From Atherix ibis (Eukaryota; Arthropoda; Insecta; Diptera; Athericidae): DNA of 64,000 nucleotides. The stretch covers positions 89,039,270-89,103,269 of the forward strand of contig OY282607.1 in assembly GCA_958298945.1 (NCBI GenBank), in the 5' to 3' direction. Position numbers and translations under genes: made by a program. Every line of letters starts with the position of its first letter. Position 1 is the first letter of the stretch. Below the pieces are notes generated by a model. It ran no database searches. It worked only from the letters and a program-made list of their open reading frames with translations, and had not been told where the DNA came from. This document shows positions 12,755 through 25,250 of this stretch, piece after piece.

Positions 12755-13373
12755 TCGTTATCATCATCATCACTATCAATGACAACGGAGAGTTCAGTCT
12801 AGTCCTGCCGAATCAAAGAACTCTAGACGTCCGGATTTCATACCCAGGTCTTATAGTTTGACACTCCGAGCATGTCTGTGGAATCCTGGTTAATACCATT
12901 GCTCCACGAAAGGCAATGCTGACCTTGCTTTCTGGGACAGTAGAAGGAGCAATGATAGACTTTCTCGGCCATGATCTTTTTTATCTATATGGAGTAAGTG
13001 TCTTGCGTAACGCAGGTTATTAAGATTAGTTTTTGTCCATGATAGATCGCTCACGGTAATGCTCTAAAATCTCTCAAATGAGGATAAGAATCAATTTGGT
13101 TGTGAATTCATCGATACCTGGTGACTTGTGGTTTTTTAGTAGACAGATCGCCGTTGTCGTTTCCGCGATGCTTAGTGGCGTCAGTTGGCGGGACTTCTGA
13201 CTCTTGATAACTGGTAAAATAAATTTGTTGTCGCCTTTGCGGTGTCTGCCTTAGTTTTATCCATGATAGGTCGGTTACGGTAATGCTCTAGGATCTTTCA
13301 GTATTCAATCAAAATTTTACAATCATGTAACAGTCAGTTCGCTTGTGATTCCATCGACACCGGGTGACTTGTG
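12755..13373 (-). pseudogene. LINE reverse transcriptase N-terminal fragment with internal duplication
   Basis: On the minus strand the sequence reads LKNHKSPGIDEFTTKL near 13,110-13,150. This is the conserved start of the reverse transcriptase domain (K-x-PG-x-D-G-I). The same motif recurs as NHKSPGVDGITSEL at 13,325-13,373, because about 110 bp are present twice (13,028-13,133 and 13,255-13,372, both with CCATGATAG...CGGTAATGCTCTA). The element's 3' side ends in a short GATGATGATGATAA tract near 12,765-12,780. A short-tandem-repeat tail like this is seen in RTE-type LINEs. The RT core after the first motif is missing. Clade assignment (RTE-like) is tentative. Confidence 0.55.
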
Positions 13374-14835
13374 GTTGTTTGTTTGTTTGTAAGGTCCCTT
13401 AGATATATGCCATGGGTCACTTCATAGCGCCACGACCGTGAGGCCATTTGGCGACTTCGTAGTACGTGTGGAATTCTATCTGAGAGAGACTGGTCTGTGG
13501 TTAGTAGAATAGAATATTGAGAATTTTGTTATATTTTGTGGAGCAGATTAGTATGTTGTAGAAGTTTAAATAGGGGACTAGGGAATGAAGTTGTTGGGTC
13601 GAGGAGCTCCATAATAGGAGGAATCGTGCTCGCAAAGTAGTTCTTGGTTATGTGGCACTCCTGTAGAATATGGGTGATAGTGAAATGGGTACCACAGGAT
13701 TGGCAGAAGAGACGATTGGTGTTGCCAACAAGGAAGCTATGAGTGAGAGTAGTATGTCCAATCCGGATTCTGAGGAGCTTCCGCGCCCAATTCGGATTCG
13801 GGTTTATTAGTGGTTATCAAATGAGTTGATAAAAAAGTGTCCCTATTGGTCCAGTAATCGTGTCTGCGGATGATTAATGGTGTTAGTTGCCATTCTGTTA
13901 GTAGGCGAGGCAGATTGGGAATGACTGTGCTCACTGGTCGACGGAGTGTTTCTCCAGCCAACTTGTCAGCACTTTCATTACCCACAATTCACACATGCCC
14001 TGGTACCCATCGCAACTCGACACTCCTATTACTAAGTACGCTATGACGAATTGCGCTAAGTAATGGGTCACGCGATGGGCCAGAAAATGGCTTTAAGGGC
14101 GCCAAGGCTGTCTCTGAAAATAATAACGCTTAATTGGCTGAGAATATTGGTCGCAATTTCAATTGCCGTTTTGAAGGCCCACACCTCCTCGTAATATGGA
14201 GCTGCCCTATAAGGGAAAATTCCACAACATAGTGCGCGGGTGCTGCAGCCAAAAAGTTCGATGACCGAAAAAGATGTAATATCGGTGTCAGAGGCCAACG
14301 GTATCAGTGAAAAAAAGTCGATGATCTTTTAATCCGTCCAACTGTTCCTATATGAGACGGATGAGCTCTAGCCTTCTTAAACTTGTCAAGAGAAGCAATC
14401 ACTTTCAACTTTGCTTCGAACCACGGTTTCCAATCTGGGTGTGGAGGGGAAGTTTGGAAAACAAGGGGGAGGATGGATGAAGTGCTTTCAAGGTGGGATA
14501 TTAATAAAGATAGCGATGATGAATTCCTTTTTGAACTGGGGGAGATGATAATGTTTTTGATTAAAGTGTGGAGGGGATAATTTGGAAGGCATAGGTTTTT
14601 GTAAATTAAACTTAGGCGGGCTTTATAAGGATAGAAAAAAATAGGTTTTCGACCAGTCTCTGTCAGTATGGATTCGACCGGTTTAACGCTGCCTCGACTA
14701 GTTTTTTCCCTGCTATTGGCATACTGAGACATATAGTGAGGAAATAGAATAAGGTCCTATCTAAAAGGGCGTTGGTTACTCTAATTGCCTCACTTTGTCT
14801 CACGTTACTTTTGCAGCTGACTAAAATTTTAACCA
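13374..14835 (-). pseudogene. RNase H-bearing LINE, C-terminal half (I-like), copy 1
   Basis: The minus strand encodes the end of a non-LTR retrotransposon polyprotein. In order: a linker region (ARLSLIYKNL, then PPHPDWKPWFEAKLKVIA, about 14,300-14,730); an RNase H domain remnant (IFRDSLGALKA, i.e. the D-S-x-x-A-L motif, near 14,090-14,130); RWVPGHV then MGNESADKLAGE (13,950-14,020), the C-terminal RNase H motif; and a Cys/His-rich tail (LFCQSCGT...HILQECHI, 13,640-13,720). A TGA stands in place of the expected Gly in GI-x-GNE, and several frameshifts are present. The 3' end is an AAAC-rich tail at 13,371-13,385. RNase H in an insect LINE points to the I/LOA group. The reverse transcriptase is missing. 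It abuts the RT fragment at 13,373, suggesting insertion into it. Confidence 0.8.
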
Positions 14836-14859
14836 ATTGAGATACCCAGAATTTTCAGA

Positions 14860-15800
14860 CTCATGGTGTAATTGAATTGTTTCTCGGGCTATATGGCATG
14901 TATCTTACAATTTCGGTACAAAAAACTGCATTATCATGTCGCCATAGTAATTGTCATTAACTGTTATTGGCTGAGCAGCTGTATTTTCGAAAAGGAATGG
15001 TCCGATAATACCTCCAGCCCAAAATCCGCAACAAACAGTAACATGTTATGGATACATCTGTTTCTCAACAAGCACTCGTGGATTTACTGAACCCCAAATT
15101 AACGATTAACTAAGCCATCAAGATGAAAATGAACCACAAGACGATTTTGTAGAAAAATGAGCATCCATTTTTTGTTGCTCCATAATAATTAACATACGCG
15201 AGGCTCCGAAAACCCATAAGCACTTGTAAATAAGTGAAATGTGACTATTTTATGTGCATTTTTGTTGTTTCACAATCCATTCAAAGAACTCCACACACTG
15301 TGCATGGTCAGTAGGCTTTAGTTTGTGAGTCAGTTAAAATTTTTAAGCAAGAAAGTCACAATCTTTCGTTAGAATATATTATGCTATAGAGAGTTTCTCG
15401 AAATCCGGTGCGTGACCACCGTACCAAATTGATATTCCTGGACTCTCAATAACACTCTCACGAACTGCTTTGATATTTTATGTTGAACGATTGCTGAAAG
15501 ACGGCCAGTGTTTAAGATCACTAGTATCCCTAAATTTTCCAATTAATTTCTTCACAGCTGTTGAGCCTAAATCACTATTCCAACCATATTTTTAACAAAA
15601 ATTGCGATCTGTAGCAGCGAAATCTTTTTATTTTGGAAAATATTTCTCAGCAATGAAAACGCATTGCTCTTTCGTATAACGCTCCATTTTTAATAACCTT
15701 GAAGTGTCACCTGTTAGGTTGTATTTTTTTTGTTGGCAACACTTTACCGCACAAATGGCGCAAAATTCAAATTTTGCGTGATAATTGGGCCATCTTAATA
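14860..15800 (-). mobile_element. Truncated IS630/Tc1-type element, copy 1, carrying an insertion
   Basis: Aligns along most of its length with the element at 30,296-31,203. The minus strand encodes fragments of an insect IS630-type transposase: the 'GP-x-x-F-E' segment before PITVN, and at the left edge CHIARETIQL just after the second catalytic Asp motif. It is closed by many stops. About 70-90 bp of repeat family 2 (15,190-15,265) interrupt it between two similar words, TTGTTGCTCCATAAT and TTGTTGTTTCACAAT. These look like a target-site duplication. The right end near 15,795 has GATGGCCCAATTA on the minus strand. Not functional. Confidence 0.65.
15190..15268 (+). repeat. Dispersed repeat family 2, short copy inside an IS630-type element
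   Basis: Shares CGAGGCTCCGAAAACCCATA with the copies near 16.95, 29.8 and 58.86 kb. The homologous element at 30.3 kb lacks this segment, so here it is an insertion. Confidence 0.6.
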
Positions 15801-15884
15801 TATTGATTTTTTTTTTTATAGTCAGCTATTTAATAATTTAGCTACGTTTTTCCGATTTAAAAATACATTATTTGATCCACTCTT

Positions 15885-16895
15885 GCTCTTAGTTCCCAAG
15901 CCTGCTTGCCACACCCAGATTGCAGACCGTGGTTGGGAGCATAGTTGTTGATGCCTACGATATTATAAACATTTCCTTAAATTTCAAAGAAAACATCCTA
16001 TGGTGTCATCCACCTTGCTAACGGAAATTAGGACTCCAAATAGAAGTTCCCCTTTTCATTGTTAAGAGTGAGCAATAAGGATGACAGTTGAGATTGAACT
16101 TAATGCCCCTAAACATCGCAGCGTGAATATTTTTACCGTCAGTCTCGCAGCCTTGGAGGCTATTCGTGGATCATCAAATAATCCGGTGCTCAACAAAATT
16201 CGTCATAGTCTCCTAAAAAATAGGAGGGTCGAATTGCTTAGAGTTCCCAGTCACGTTGGTATCCTCGGCAAAGCCGCTCCTGTTCCTACTAAAATTCCAA
16301 CTTTGCCGCATTTACTAACCAAATGGCACTTAACATCTTTTTCCATGCGTAGGCAAATACACTGTACCAACGGCTGAAGGTTTCTTTGAAACCTTCAAAG
16401 AAACTTTCTTTGAAGGTATTAAACCAGTATACTCAACGATCATTCCAAAATTCTGAGCAAAGAAACTTCTCAGAATTCAAATTGGGCACACTGCACTTAC
16501 CCATGATTTCCTTCTCGGTACCCAACATTGTCCTTCATGTCATTCCTATGACGTTCCACTCAACATTTTTCATATTTTACGTGAATGCCACTTAACCCAG
16601 AATTTCTTTTTGAATAGAACTCCTTCTACTGGAGAACTCCCAGATCCAACCATTCATTTCCCAAGCACTCTCTTTAATTTTTAAAAGGAAATAAATATAC
16701 TCCAAAAAATTTAACCACTTCTAATTTAAGTAACTAACTATCGAACTAGCCTTATTAGGGAAGCTTGTAATACAAACCCAAACGTAACATGAACACGCCA
16801 ACTGACCTCATGGCCGTGGCACTACATAATGACCTCTGGCTCTTATTGCAGAGACCTAACAACAAACAAAAAAATAAATAATAAATTATGATCGA
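15885..16895 (+). pseudogene. RNase H-bearing LINE, C-terminal part, copy 2
   Basis: This is the same family as copy 1 but on the plus strand. Landmarks: a counterpart of the HPDWKPWF linker near 15,915; RNase H remnants IFTVSLAALEAI (expected D-S-x-A-x-x-A-I) and VELLRVPSHVGIL (about 16,130-16,265), where the expected GNE-x-AD has decayed to GKA; then the Cys/His tail in another frame, HCPSCHSYDV...HILRECHL (16,525-16,595). The 3' untranslated part keeps ATGGCCGTGGCACTACATAA and an A-rich tail ACAACAAACAAAAAAATAAA, matching the reverse of the 10.5 and 13.4 kb 3' ends. Frameshifts and hairpin-forming micro-insertions (16,379-16,477) break it. Confidence 0.75.
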
Positions 16896-16934
16896 AATAT
16901 TGTTCAGCTATGAGACACATTTCTTGATACATCA

Positions 16935-17170
16935 ATAAGCATAATTGACATACATATGTGAGGCTCCAAAAACCCACAAGTATTTGTGAATAAGCGAAAA
17001 GTGACTGTTTTATATGCTATTTGATATTAAAAAGATATTATTAGCCCATATTTGCTTAAAAATTATGAAGGAAAGGCCGTTTCTTTAAGTTTTGAGTACT
17101 ATTACCTAAAGTTCAGATAATAAAAAATAGGTTATTATACAGACAATATGGGTTTTTCAATAAAACGAGG
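16935..17170 (+). repeat. Dispersed repeat family 2 copy
   Basis: Contains ATGTGAGGCTCCAAAAACCC followed by ACAAGTATTTGTGAATAAGCG, matching the copies near 15.2, 29.8 and 58.86 kb. It also has the downstream word AGCCCATATT (AGCCCGTATT in the 29.8 kb copy). No coding frame. Non-coding and about 200-300 bp, so a SINE- or MITE-like element is possible, but its ends are not clear. Confidence 0.55.
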
Positions 17171-18850
17171 TCGCAAACTATATAATACTATACATTTCGG
17201 TTTTTATTAGAGGAAAAATCTACAGAACACGTAATTTTGAGGTTTGGTGATGTTAATTGGCATCCAAAACCCAAGCTTAGAGCAATTAAAAAGAAATATC
17301 CGTCAAGTAATGACCGAATTACAGCCCGTAAAATTCATCAAAAGTAACCTCAAAATGAAAAGGTCCTGTAAGAAGTGATGTGGCAGTTATTTAAATGATA
17401 TCGTATTCAATATATAATGCCATATAATATAATAAATATAAAAAATTAAAGTGTATTTAATTTAACTTTAGTTTCCAAAGTGCAATTTGGATAATCCTTT
17501 ATTCTTATGTATTCCTCAATAGCTTCATTTCTATAAGTTTTTTTTTCCTCAGTTGTTATCAAATTATTTTCATTTAGAAAAATTTAATGTGTTTTATAAA
17601 AATCACTTTTCTTCACTTGAATTCCCCAATAATTACTCCTACAGTAAGGAGTAGGTCTATAGCATAGAAGACTATTCAAACTTGTAACAAAAATAAGCAA
17701 TAATAACAAATACATTTATAGAATTGAAAAAAAAAATACTGTCGTAAGTAATTTAGTAAGATTTAAAATAGGAAATCAAAAAATAATCATTGACAAGTTA
17801 ACATTTCTTGGAATGTTTTCATTGGACTGGTTCACAAGGTCAATAGGATTCAAATATCGTAAACAGTTTACATTTGCTTGTGCAAATAAACATTGTAGCT
17901 GAAGGCTTCAAATGAAAGTTATATAGACAACACAAGTAGTTCTTATCCATGAAACATTACTCTTGGCTATTTTGCCAACTTGCCACGAACAATCCATAAA
18001 CAACGAATCACGAGAAGGCGCCCCCAGAAGAACAAGGTGAATGAATAGTTCACGGTGGTGACTACAGAAAATGCAGCAATAAAAGTAACACCAGCAACAA
18101 TTTAAGCTTTACCAGAGAATCAACACATTAAAACAGGAGGACTCCGGAAAACACGGTTGCCGCTTTTTCTCTTTATTTGGATACCCGATATAATAGTTGA
18201 TGTTTAAGAATACGATTAGCAACGTGAATCCTACTTCGTTAAGTATTTTCCAAAGTCCTGATTTGAAAATCGTCTTCGTAAATAGTTTAAGCCAATAATA
18301 GATTGTAGTTATAAAGAAGCCTCCCGCTGAACCCGATCAGATCTGTCCCATCACTCCCATCGTAATAAGAACGAGTGCTAAGTAATATGGCAGACAATTC
18401 CAGAGCTTCAAATGTCATCGCTTCCCACCTGCCATCATTTTGTTTACAAACTCATTGAAGTCTTCGGTAAACATCATCGAAACCCATCGAATGGATTTGT
18501 TGGCATTAGTTCCAAAGATGCAAAGTCACGTTCTGTACACAAAGTAGCCGAACCGAGACTATACGAATTCTATCAGCTATCGATGGCCGACTAAAGCAAG
18601 TGTTTTAGAAATGACTCCTCAAGGCGAAAAGTGATTGCACAAATACCTATTCTAGATGGAATTCTATTTTGATGCCGATCGATTTTCATACATCATAAGA
18701 TTCAACTGGAATATAATCTGAAAAAAAAAAGAAAATAATTGAAATAATACAAGGTAAAGTATAAGGTAAGTAATGCTCTAAAATTACTTCGATTGTTTTT
18801 CATTTTGGTCAATGTCTAAGGGGATATTTATTTTTATTTGGATTTTATCC
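17171..18850. other. Unassigned DNA
   Basis: AT-rich to about 17.9 kb; the segment 17,930-18,600 is more balanced in composition but has only short open frames (largest 60 codons at 18,412-18,594). No motif was recognised. Confidence 0.3.
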
Positions 18851-18856
18851 ATAAAA

Positions 18857-20805
18857 ATAATTATTCTTCATGAGATAAAATAGGTAATCTTTATTAATAA
18901 TTATAATTTAATTTTTATAGCAGCAAAATTATTATAAAGCATTATTATTTTCAACAACATTTTTTTATACTAAAATTTTTATACGAAATTATATCATCAA
19001 TTATTGTGACAGGCAGAAAATTACGGAGAAAAATGGTGCATGATGGACCGAAGTTTTGATACTGATTTTAGAGCCAGGAATATTGTTGGCATTATGCACA
19101 AAAATTGAAATTTCATAAACTTTACAAATTTTAGGTGATACAGGAACTTCAGCCTAGAAATAATATTCGCTGCTGGCAATGGAACTTCAGAACATTTTGA
19201 AACTTCACGGGTAGGACCCTGATTTTAAAAAAAAAAGTATTAGCAAAAAACAAAGTGTATTTTGACTTAAGCGGCTTTGTTAATAACACTGTACAGAGGC
19301 AACAAACGATATTTAAGCCCCCCTAAGCTTATATTACAACGTGCGTCTAATAAACGATAAAATCCGTAAATTTTCTACTTTTTCCGCAATTGACAGTCTA
19401 ATTGCGCGAGCACGCACACATATTGCGCGTGAATGAAAATATGCAGGATCGTCGCGAACAAAGTTTGCGTATTCCACGATTAATCGCTTGAATAAACATC
19501 TGCAAGAACAATTAATTCTAAATGCGGAATTTAGGTAAGCAAAAAGGAATTTGGACATGTCAAAAAAAAATTTACTTTCTATTATGAATGACGTTTTCAA
19601 ATTCATTTATTTATTTTGATTATTTCGATTCGTTTATTTATGTTAGTCGACATTTTATATTTTTATTAAAACACTTAATTCAATATTAATTTGAACATTA
19701 ATATTTCTTATTGAACTTCTTAATAAATTTACGCGCGAACGATATTTCACTATACACTATACTACACTAGCTTTTGCTACTTTTTTTTAGTTTTCATCAA
19801 GTAAAATTTATCACAAATAAAAAAAAAACACGAATAAATGGAGATGCAGACGGACAGCAAATTTATAACTGTCATCTTATCATAATGACCAAATTTCCCC
19901 TTCTACTTTATTGCACAAGGAAAATTTACGCGTCTTCGCACAATAATCGTGCACCTACATGATCAAAGTAACTATTTGTAAAATTGGCTTATTAAACAGT
20001 GAACCATTGGCAGAAGAAAATGGTATATTATATGCACGGTGTAATTAAATCTTTAGACTATTTGAAAACACTTTGGCTGTCTTACATGCCACGCAATTAA
20101 AAAACCTTTTTCGACTTATGGAATTGAATTTAGTGATTCGACCTATCATTCCTATTCAAATCGCTTTAGATCCTTACAATCTATGATCCTCTTTAAGAAT
20201 TATTGATGCTCCATTTAATGTTCGTAGTAATATATTATATTTTGTATTTCTCTCTTATCCAATCATCGTAACCCACCCTTAAGATGACTTTGTTTTATTA
20301 TCTTCTAGAAAAACACTCATCAGAGATTACGAATTTTCTAATCCACGTTTGTTGGAGAAATATCAATAATCCCACTTCATCATATTAGAAATGAAATAAA
20401 GTTAAACTATAATCCGAAATTATCTATAACACTGTTAAGGTAAATTTTTAAATATATTTAAAAATGCTGAAGAATATCCTCTACCATCGAAAAATTTATT
20501 TAAATCATCGCAAATTTATTTTTAAAAAAACAAACCAGGAAATAATTTAAATGTGTCTCGAGAAAACTATAAATTGTATTGTTATCCTTATTGGTTAATG
20601 AAACATTCTTTGAGATATAATCACTATAAATAATTTAACCATGCACCATCAAATAATAGGTTTTCCTAATGAAATACTTAATATAACTAAAAGAAGTTAC
20701 TGAATTAATAAGGCAAGTTTGAATAGTTCTTATGCATAAAAGTATAAACTTTTCTCTAAAGTTTTTAAATTAAATTAAACTTCAAACACGATACTTCTTT
20801 ATAAA
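18857..20805 (+). repeat. Dispersed repeat family 1, copy B (LINE-derived)
   Basis: Matches copy A block by block: the head AATTATTCTTCATGAG; ACAGGAACTTCAGCCTAGAA (19,140-19,159); CpG-rich block X from TAAGCTTATATTACAACGTG (19,323) through CGAACAAAGTTTGCGTATTC; leader block Y with TCGCACAATAATCGTGCACC (19,935-19,954); and a reverse-transcriptase C-terminal remnant (20,080-20,400), where the plus strand reads LKNLFRLMELNL in the position of the Jockey-clade 'LKP-W-x-YG-I-x' motif. The 3' untranslated part (20,550-20,805, word GTTATCCTTATTGGTTAATG) is shared with copy D. The reverse transcriptase body is missing. Confidence 0.7.
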
Positions 20806-21260
20806 TTTATGTGCGATTAATTTTTTATAATACACTACACAATACTAATTTTGCTACTTTTTTTAGTGTTTAACTTTAAATAAGATTTACCACAAATAAA
20901 ATAAATACGTATAAATGAACATTTTGATGCACATTAAATATGGGAACTGTCAAATGTCAAAATAAAGAATGGCGCACAAATCGCAACGAACAACATAAAT
21001 GACATCATATGTAATATTTCTATAATTAAACATGATGAAAACATGTGAAGTTTTGCCAAATTACCCCTTCTATAGTCTTGACACGAGAAAAATTTGCGCG
21101 TCCACGCGCAAAGATCGTGCACCCACACGATTAGTATAATATACCATCGAGCTGCTCGTAAAATTAAATAATTTAACAACGAACCATTGGCAAAATATAA
21201 AAGGCCATTGAAAATTCTATAACCGATGTTTTGGCACCAAATTTTTTTCCAAAACATGAC
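20806..21260 (+). repeat. Dispersed repeat family 1, copy C, head-to-tail after copy B
   Basis: Immediately follows the 3' end of copy B and restarts with the leader region: spacer TTTATAAATTTATGTGCG, then CACAAATAAAATAAATACG, then the dyad GATCGTGCACCCACACGAT (21,113-21,131). It ends soon after AACAACGAACCATTGGC. The reverse-transcriptase tail is absent. The head-to-tail order in the same orientation suggests either a tandem insertion or a dimer. Confidence 0.6.
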
Positions 21261-24200
21261 GATGTTTTGTAGCCCCTTGAATTAACCCGCTCTCTGAAGA
21301 GATACACAAAAGGGAAAGAAGTTCTACGCTAATCTTAAAAAAATTACTCGCAGCGGAATCAATTAAATTAACCTAGAAATATGTGAAAGAGTGTTAAAAA
21401 ATTTCATCAAAAGAGCTGACATTTGTCATAAAACCAGAGACAGCCATTTAACCAGAAATATTTTCTCTATTTAATTTCAAAGTCTATGTAAATTATTTTG
21501 AATAACAAAATTCCTGTTTTTTATTGCAATCTAAAATTCTTTGACAAAAACTTATATACTTATTAGCAGAATACCCTGTAAAACTTTCTTTTAAATTACT
21601 TTGGTTTAAAAGTAAATAATTCCTGATAAACAATCAGACTTAAAACTCTTAAAAAGTAAAATTTTTCTTACAAAAAAAAATTAAGTATAAATGCCTTTTT
21701 AAAGTGCAAATTATATAATTTTTTTAAGTTGAATGATATTTTTTTAATAATTCATGAGTGAAAATTTCCAATTCAGCATATCAACGATGACAATTGCAAT
21801 CCTTTTATCATCCCAAATAATATGCAAATTACGATCGTTATTTACTTAAACAAAGAGAATAGCAAATTTTTCATCATATTCCCTTGTATTCATAAATACG
21901 AATATAATCAAAATGAATAAATTACTCAATTTTCAATTATTTTACAAGAGTGAGAATTTATTTACGCAAATTTTTCTACAATTTCAGATGAATTCAATTT
22001 TTACATTTTCATCGTACATTTTCCATATTCAAATTGAATTTTTGTACTTTTGACCTAAATTCTAGCAATTTTTTTTAACCTAAATGCTCACAATATGGCC
22101 TATTTTTGAATTAATATCCAGCTGAAAAGCTTATATAATTACAGGCAGCTTTTTCAAGTGTGAACAAAAATTATCATATTTAAAAAAGGATTGAAATAAT
22201 TGCTATTTTAAACAATTTTAAAAAGCAAGTGAAAAAATTTCGTAATAATTTTATGAAACCACTTTAAAAACATCGAAAAAAAAGAAATCACATCAAAGGG
22301 AAAAATTTATATTTTATAATTTTTTTGGTGTCTGAAAACCAATCTGGCAATCTGACCGAAACAAATCCTTGAATGTTCTGATTTTGCCTCAACGAAGCTA
22401 GGAAGGATAAAATAAAAAACTTTGAAAAAATAATAAACCCCATGGAAGGGGGGGAGGAGGGTTATGAGTACGATTCTGGAATGAAGCCATATCGATTTAT
22501 ATTTAAGCATATGTAGTCGGTTGGTTTTGTTTAGAAAGCTTTAAATGGGAAAGAATTGCTATAACTAAGTTAATATGCCAGGAGAGGGGGGGATGTATAC
22601 TAACAGGAAATGACTTTCATGGTCTTTTTGGTGAGTTTTTGATGTTTTGTCGCAATGCAATTCTTATTTCTACAGTTTGCATTGAAGACAACAATAAAAT
22701 TTTACAATCGAAAATAAAGTCAAATTCGGAGTGTTAAGAGTCAACATCATTTGGTGGAGCATAGAAAGCCGACATTGGATATAATGGGCGGTGATGAGTA
22801 GAACTGAATGAATACTTAACATAGTCGATTGTACATAGTTAACCGAGGTATAATAATACTTTTGGACTAAAGAAAAATTCACAACGTTCGTTTATATCCT
22901 GTGTCTGAGTTTCGGTTTTCTGATTGTCTAAGTTCTCTAGGGATTGTCATGCTTTGGTGTAAAAGATGAAACCGAACCGATAAACTTTTCCAAAAATATC
23001 GTTAACATGTGTCGCACAATGTCATAGTCTGCCCACAATGCAATTTCATTTAATATTCTCTATACCCCAATTCTGATATTAACACTTCATCTGGCGTGTG
23101 ACTTTTACTACCTACGGAAATATTATAGAACAGAACAGCACTTTTGCTTAGTAGTTAATGCGGCAAAATCTGTAGAATACTCGTATTTATGATACTTCGA
23201 ACAGTCTGTTTAGTTGCAGTGCAGTTTGTTTATTTGGGCAATTATTACGATGACAAGCGACTGAGCTAAGAATTTTTGGACAAAGAAAAATATTTGCAGA
23301 CATTTTAGTTCATAAACCGCAGACGATATTTTTGGGGCGGATTGTCTGATCATCCTTGGACAGATGGTATCCATTCAGTTTGTTAACAGCAAAACCGCAA
23401 TGCTCCAAAAACTTTTACCAGAGCACTGTAGAAATTTTGCAAAGGCTGTGAAAAATAATAAACGCATTCGAATAATGATCGTAATCTTTGGTGATTGTGT
23501 GCAAACTAGCTAAACAGTCGAAAATCAATGTTCTATTTTATTGGCAAAAAGATATCGGTTTTTATGAGAAGATTTTGCAGGTCTTAATGGGTTGTTAAAT
23601 TATGAAAGTGTCAGATGAGTTCATCTACAAGACCAAAAGGCTAATATCTCGAAAACATAAAGATGGCCATAAGATTTTGATATATTTTGCACATGTTGAT
23701 TTATAGCACTTCATAGAAATATCATCAAATATGACTAGTCATCACAATTGTCAGTTGCCTGCAGTCTTCCAAAAATATTATCTTAACACATAAAGTTCAA
23801 GTTTAAGAAAAAAGATTTCCAATTTGTTTTTGTACATTCGCTGTCGAACGAATTATTTCGTCCTTTTTTTCATATATAAATATTTTGTTTTATGACTAAA
23901 GAAAATATTTTGCGGTAAAATTTATTTGAAGATTTTCGAATCTATATTATGACTAGGCAGTATTAGATGTTCCGAATTTGCTACTCCCTCTCTTTAGGAT
24001 GGTACAAACGGGAAGCTGCAAACTTAATCGATTGATGTTCAATCTGATGACAGTGCATGACTTGAAAGTGCATTTCTAAAAAAACAATAACAATAAATAA
24101 ATACAAGTCAGTAATTTGTACAATATTTTTATGTAATATTAACAATTTGTTGTGTTATTTGAAAGTCTTACTCAGAGGTGGGAACTTTTTATTCTGATGA

Positions 24201-25250
24201 AATCCACAATGCCATAAAGTGTGAAAAAAATCTACAAAAATGGGAATATTTTTCTTCCAACTAAGAAGAATCATATATTTACCAAAAAAAAATAAAAAAA
24301 TATTCAACTTACTATACAAAAATCATTTTAAAACTGTACTAATACTTTTTTAGAGTTTGTAAACTTCTACTTTTCACTATGTACACGTCCATTTATTTAA
24401 AAAAATTATGTTAAAATAAAAAAAAATTTCTCAGTTCAAACTAAAACAAAAGCTTTTGTTTATTAAAGAAATAAAAATATTCATAATAACAATAATTATT
24501 CAAATAATTTGTTAGTGCTTATTTTCATGTGAAACTACAAATAAATTTACATAATCGACTGAACTTTTGTTAAATAAAAATTTTTCTAGGCCACACACAA
24601 TTTCTGAGAATAGTTTCAGTTTTGAATTTTTTTCTTTTAGATAATGGCTTTAGATAAAAATATTTTTCAATTTAAAAAAAAACAGATCTTTTAGAAATAG
24701 TTAATACTAAAAAGATTTGATCTTATAATTTTATTTGATTATCTGATAGAGTGACCATCTTCTCAATCTTGTAAATTGCTTCAAGATCTTTTGTGAAATT
24801 AGGTTTTTGAATTTTTAATATTTCTTTTGAAAGTATTCAATTTGTAAAAACATATTTTTGATGGTCTAATTCTCATTATTTCTTAGTTTGATACAAATTG
24901 TCATCAAACTCACAAAAACCGAGAGTTTTCATGTACTCTTCTTTTCATATTTTCTATCATAGAATTTTTCAATTTAGTTTTTTTTTAATTTCATAACAAA
25001 AAAGTAGTCCATATAAATAATATGTCGTCTGGAATTATTAGAAAATATACAAGGTACTGGGATCTCTGAGAGTAATCTTGCAACACTGCGGATTTCCACT
25101 ACACACAGGTTGTACTTTAGCCCATTCTAGACGTGCTGTACAAATTCTAGACGTCCTGTAACTAACTGACTATTAAGACTGTGATAAGTAAAGTTGTATT
25201 TTTCTAGTGCGTTATGAAAAATTTTATAGTGAAAATCTTTTATGTTAAGC
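21261..25250. other. Unassigned AT-rich DNA
   Basis: No recognised gene or mobile-element motif. It includes G-runs at 22,446-22,460 and 22,583-22,593. A more balanced stretch at 22,900-23,650 is closed in all frames by frequent stops. 24.2-25.0 kb is nearly pure A/T. Confidence 0.3.

Noticed and set aside
22900..23650. Mixed-composition segment resembling an eroded gene
   Set aside because: Stops in all frames every few codons and no motif on either strand.
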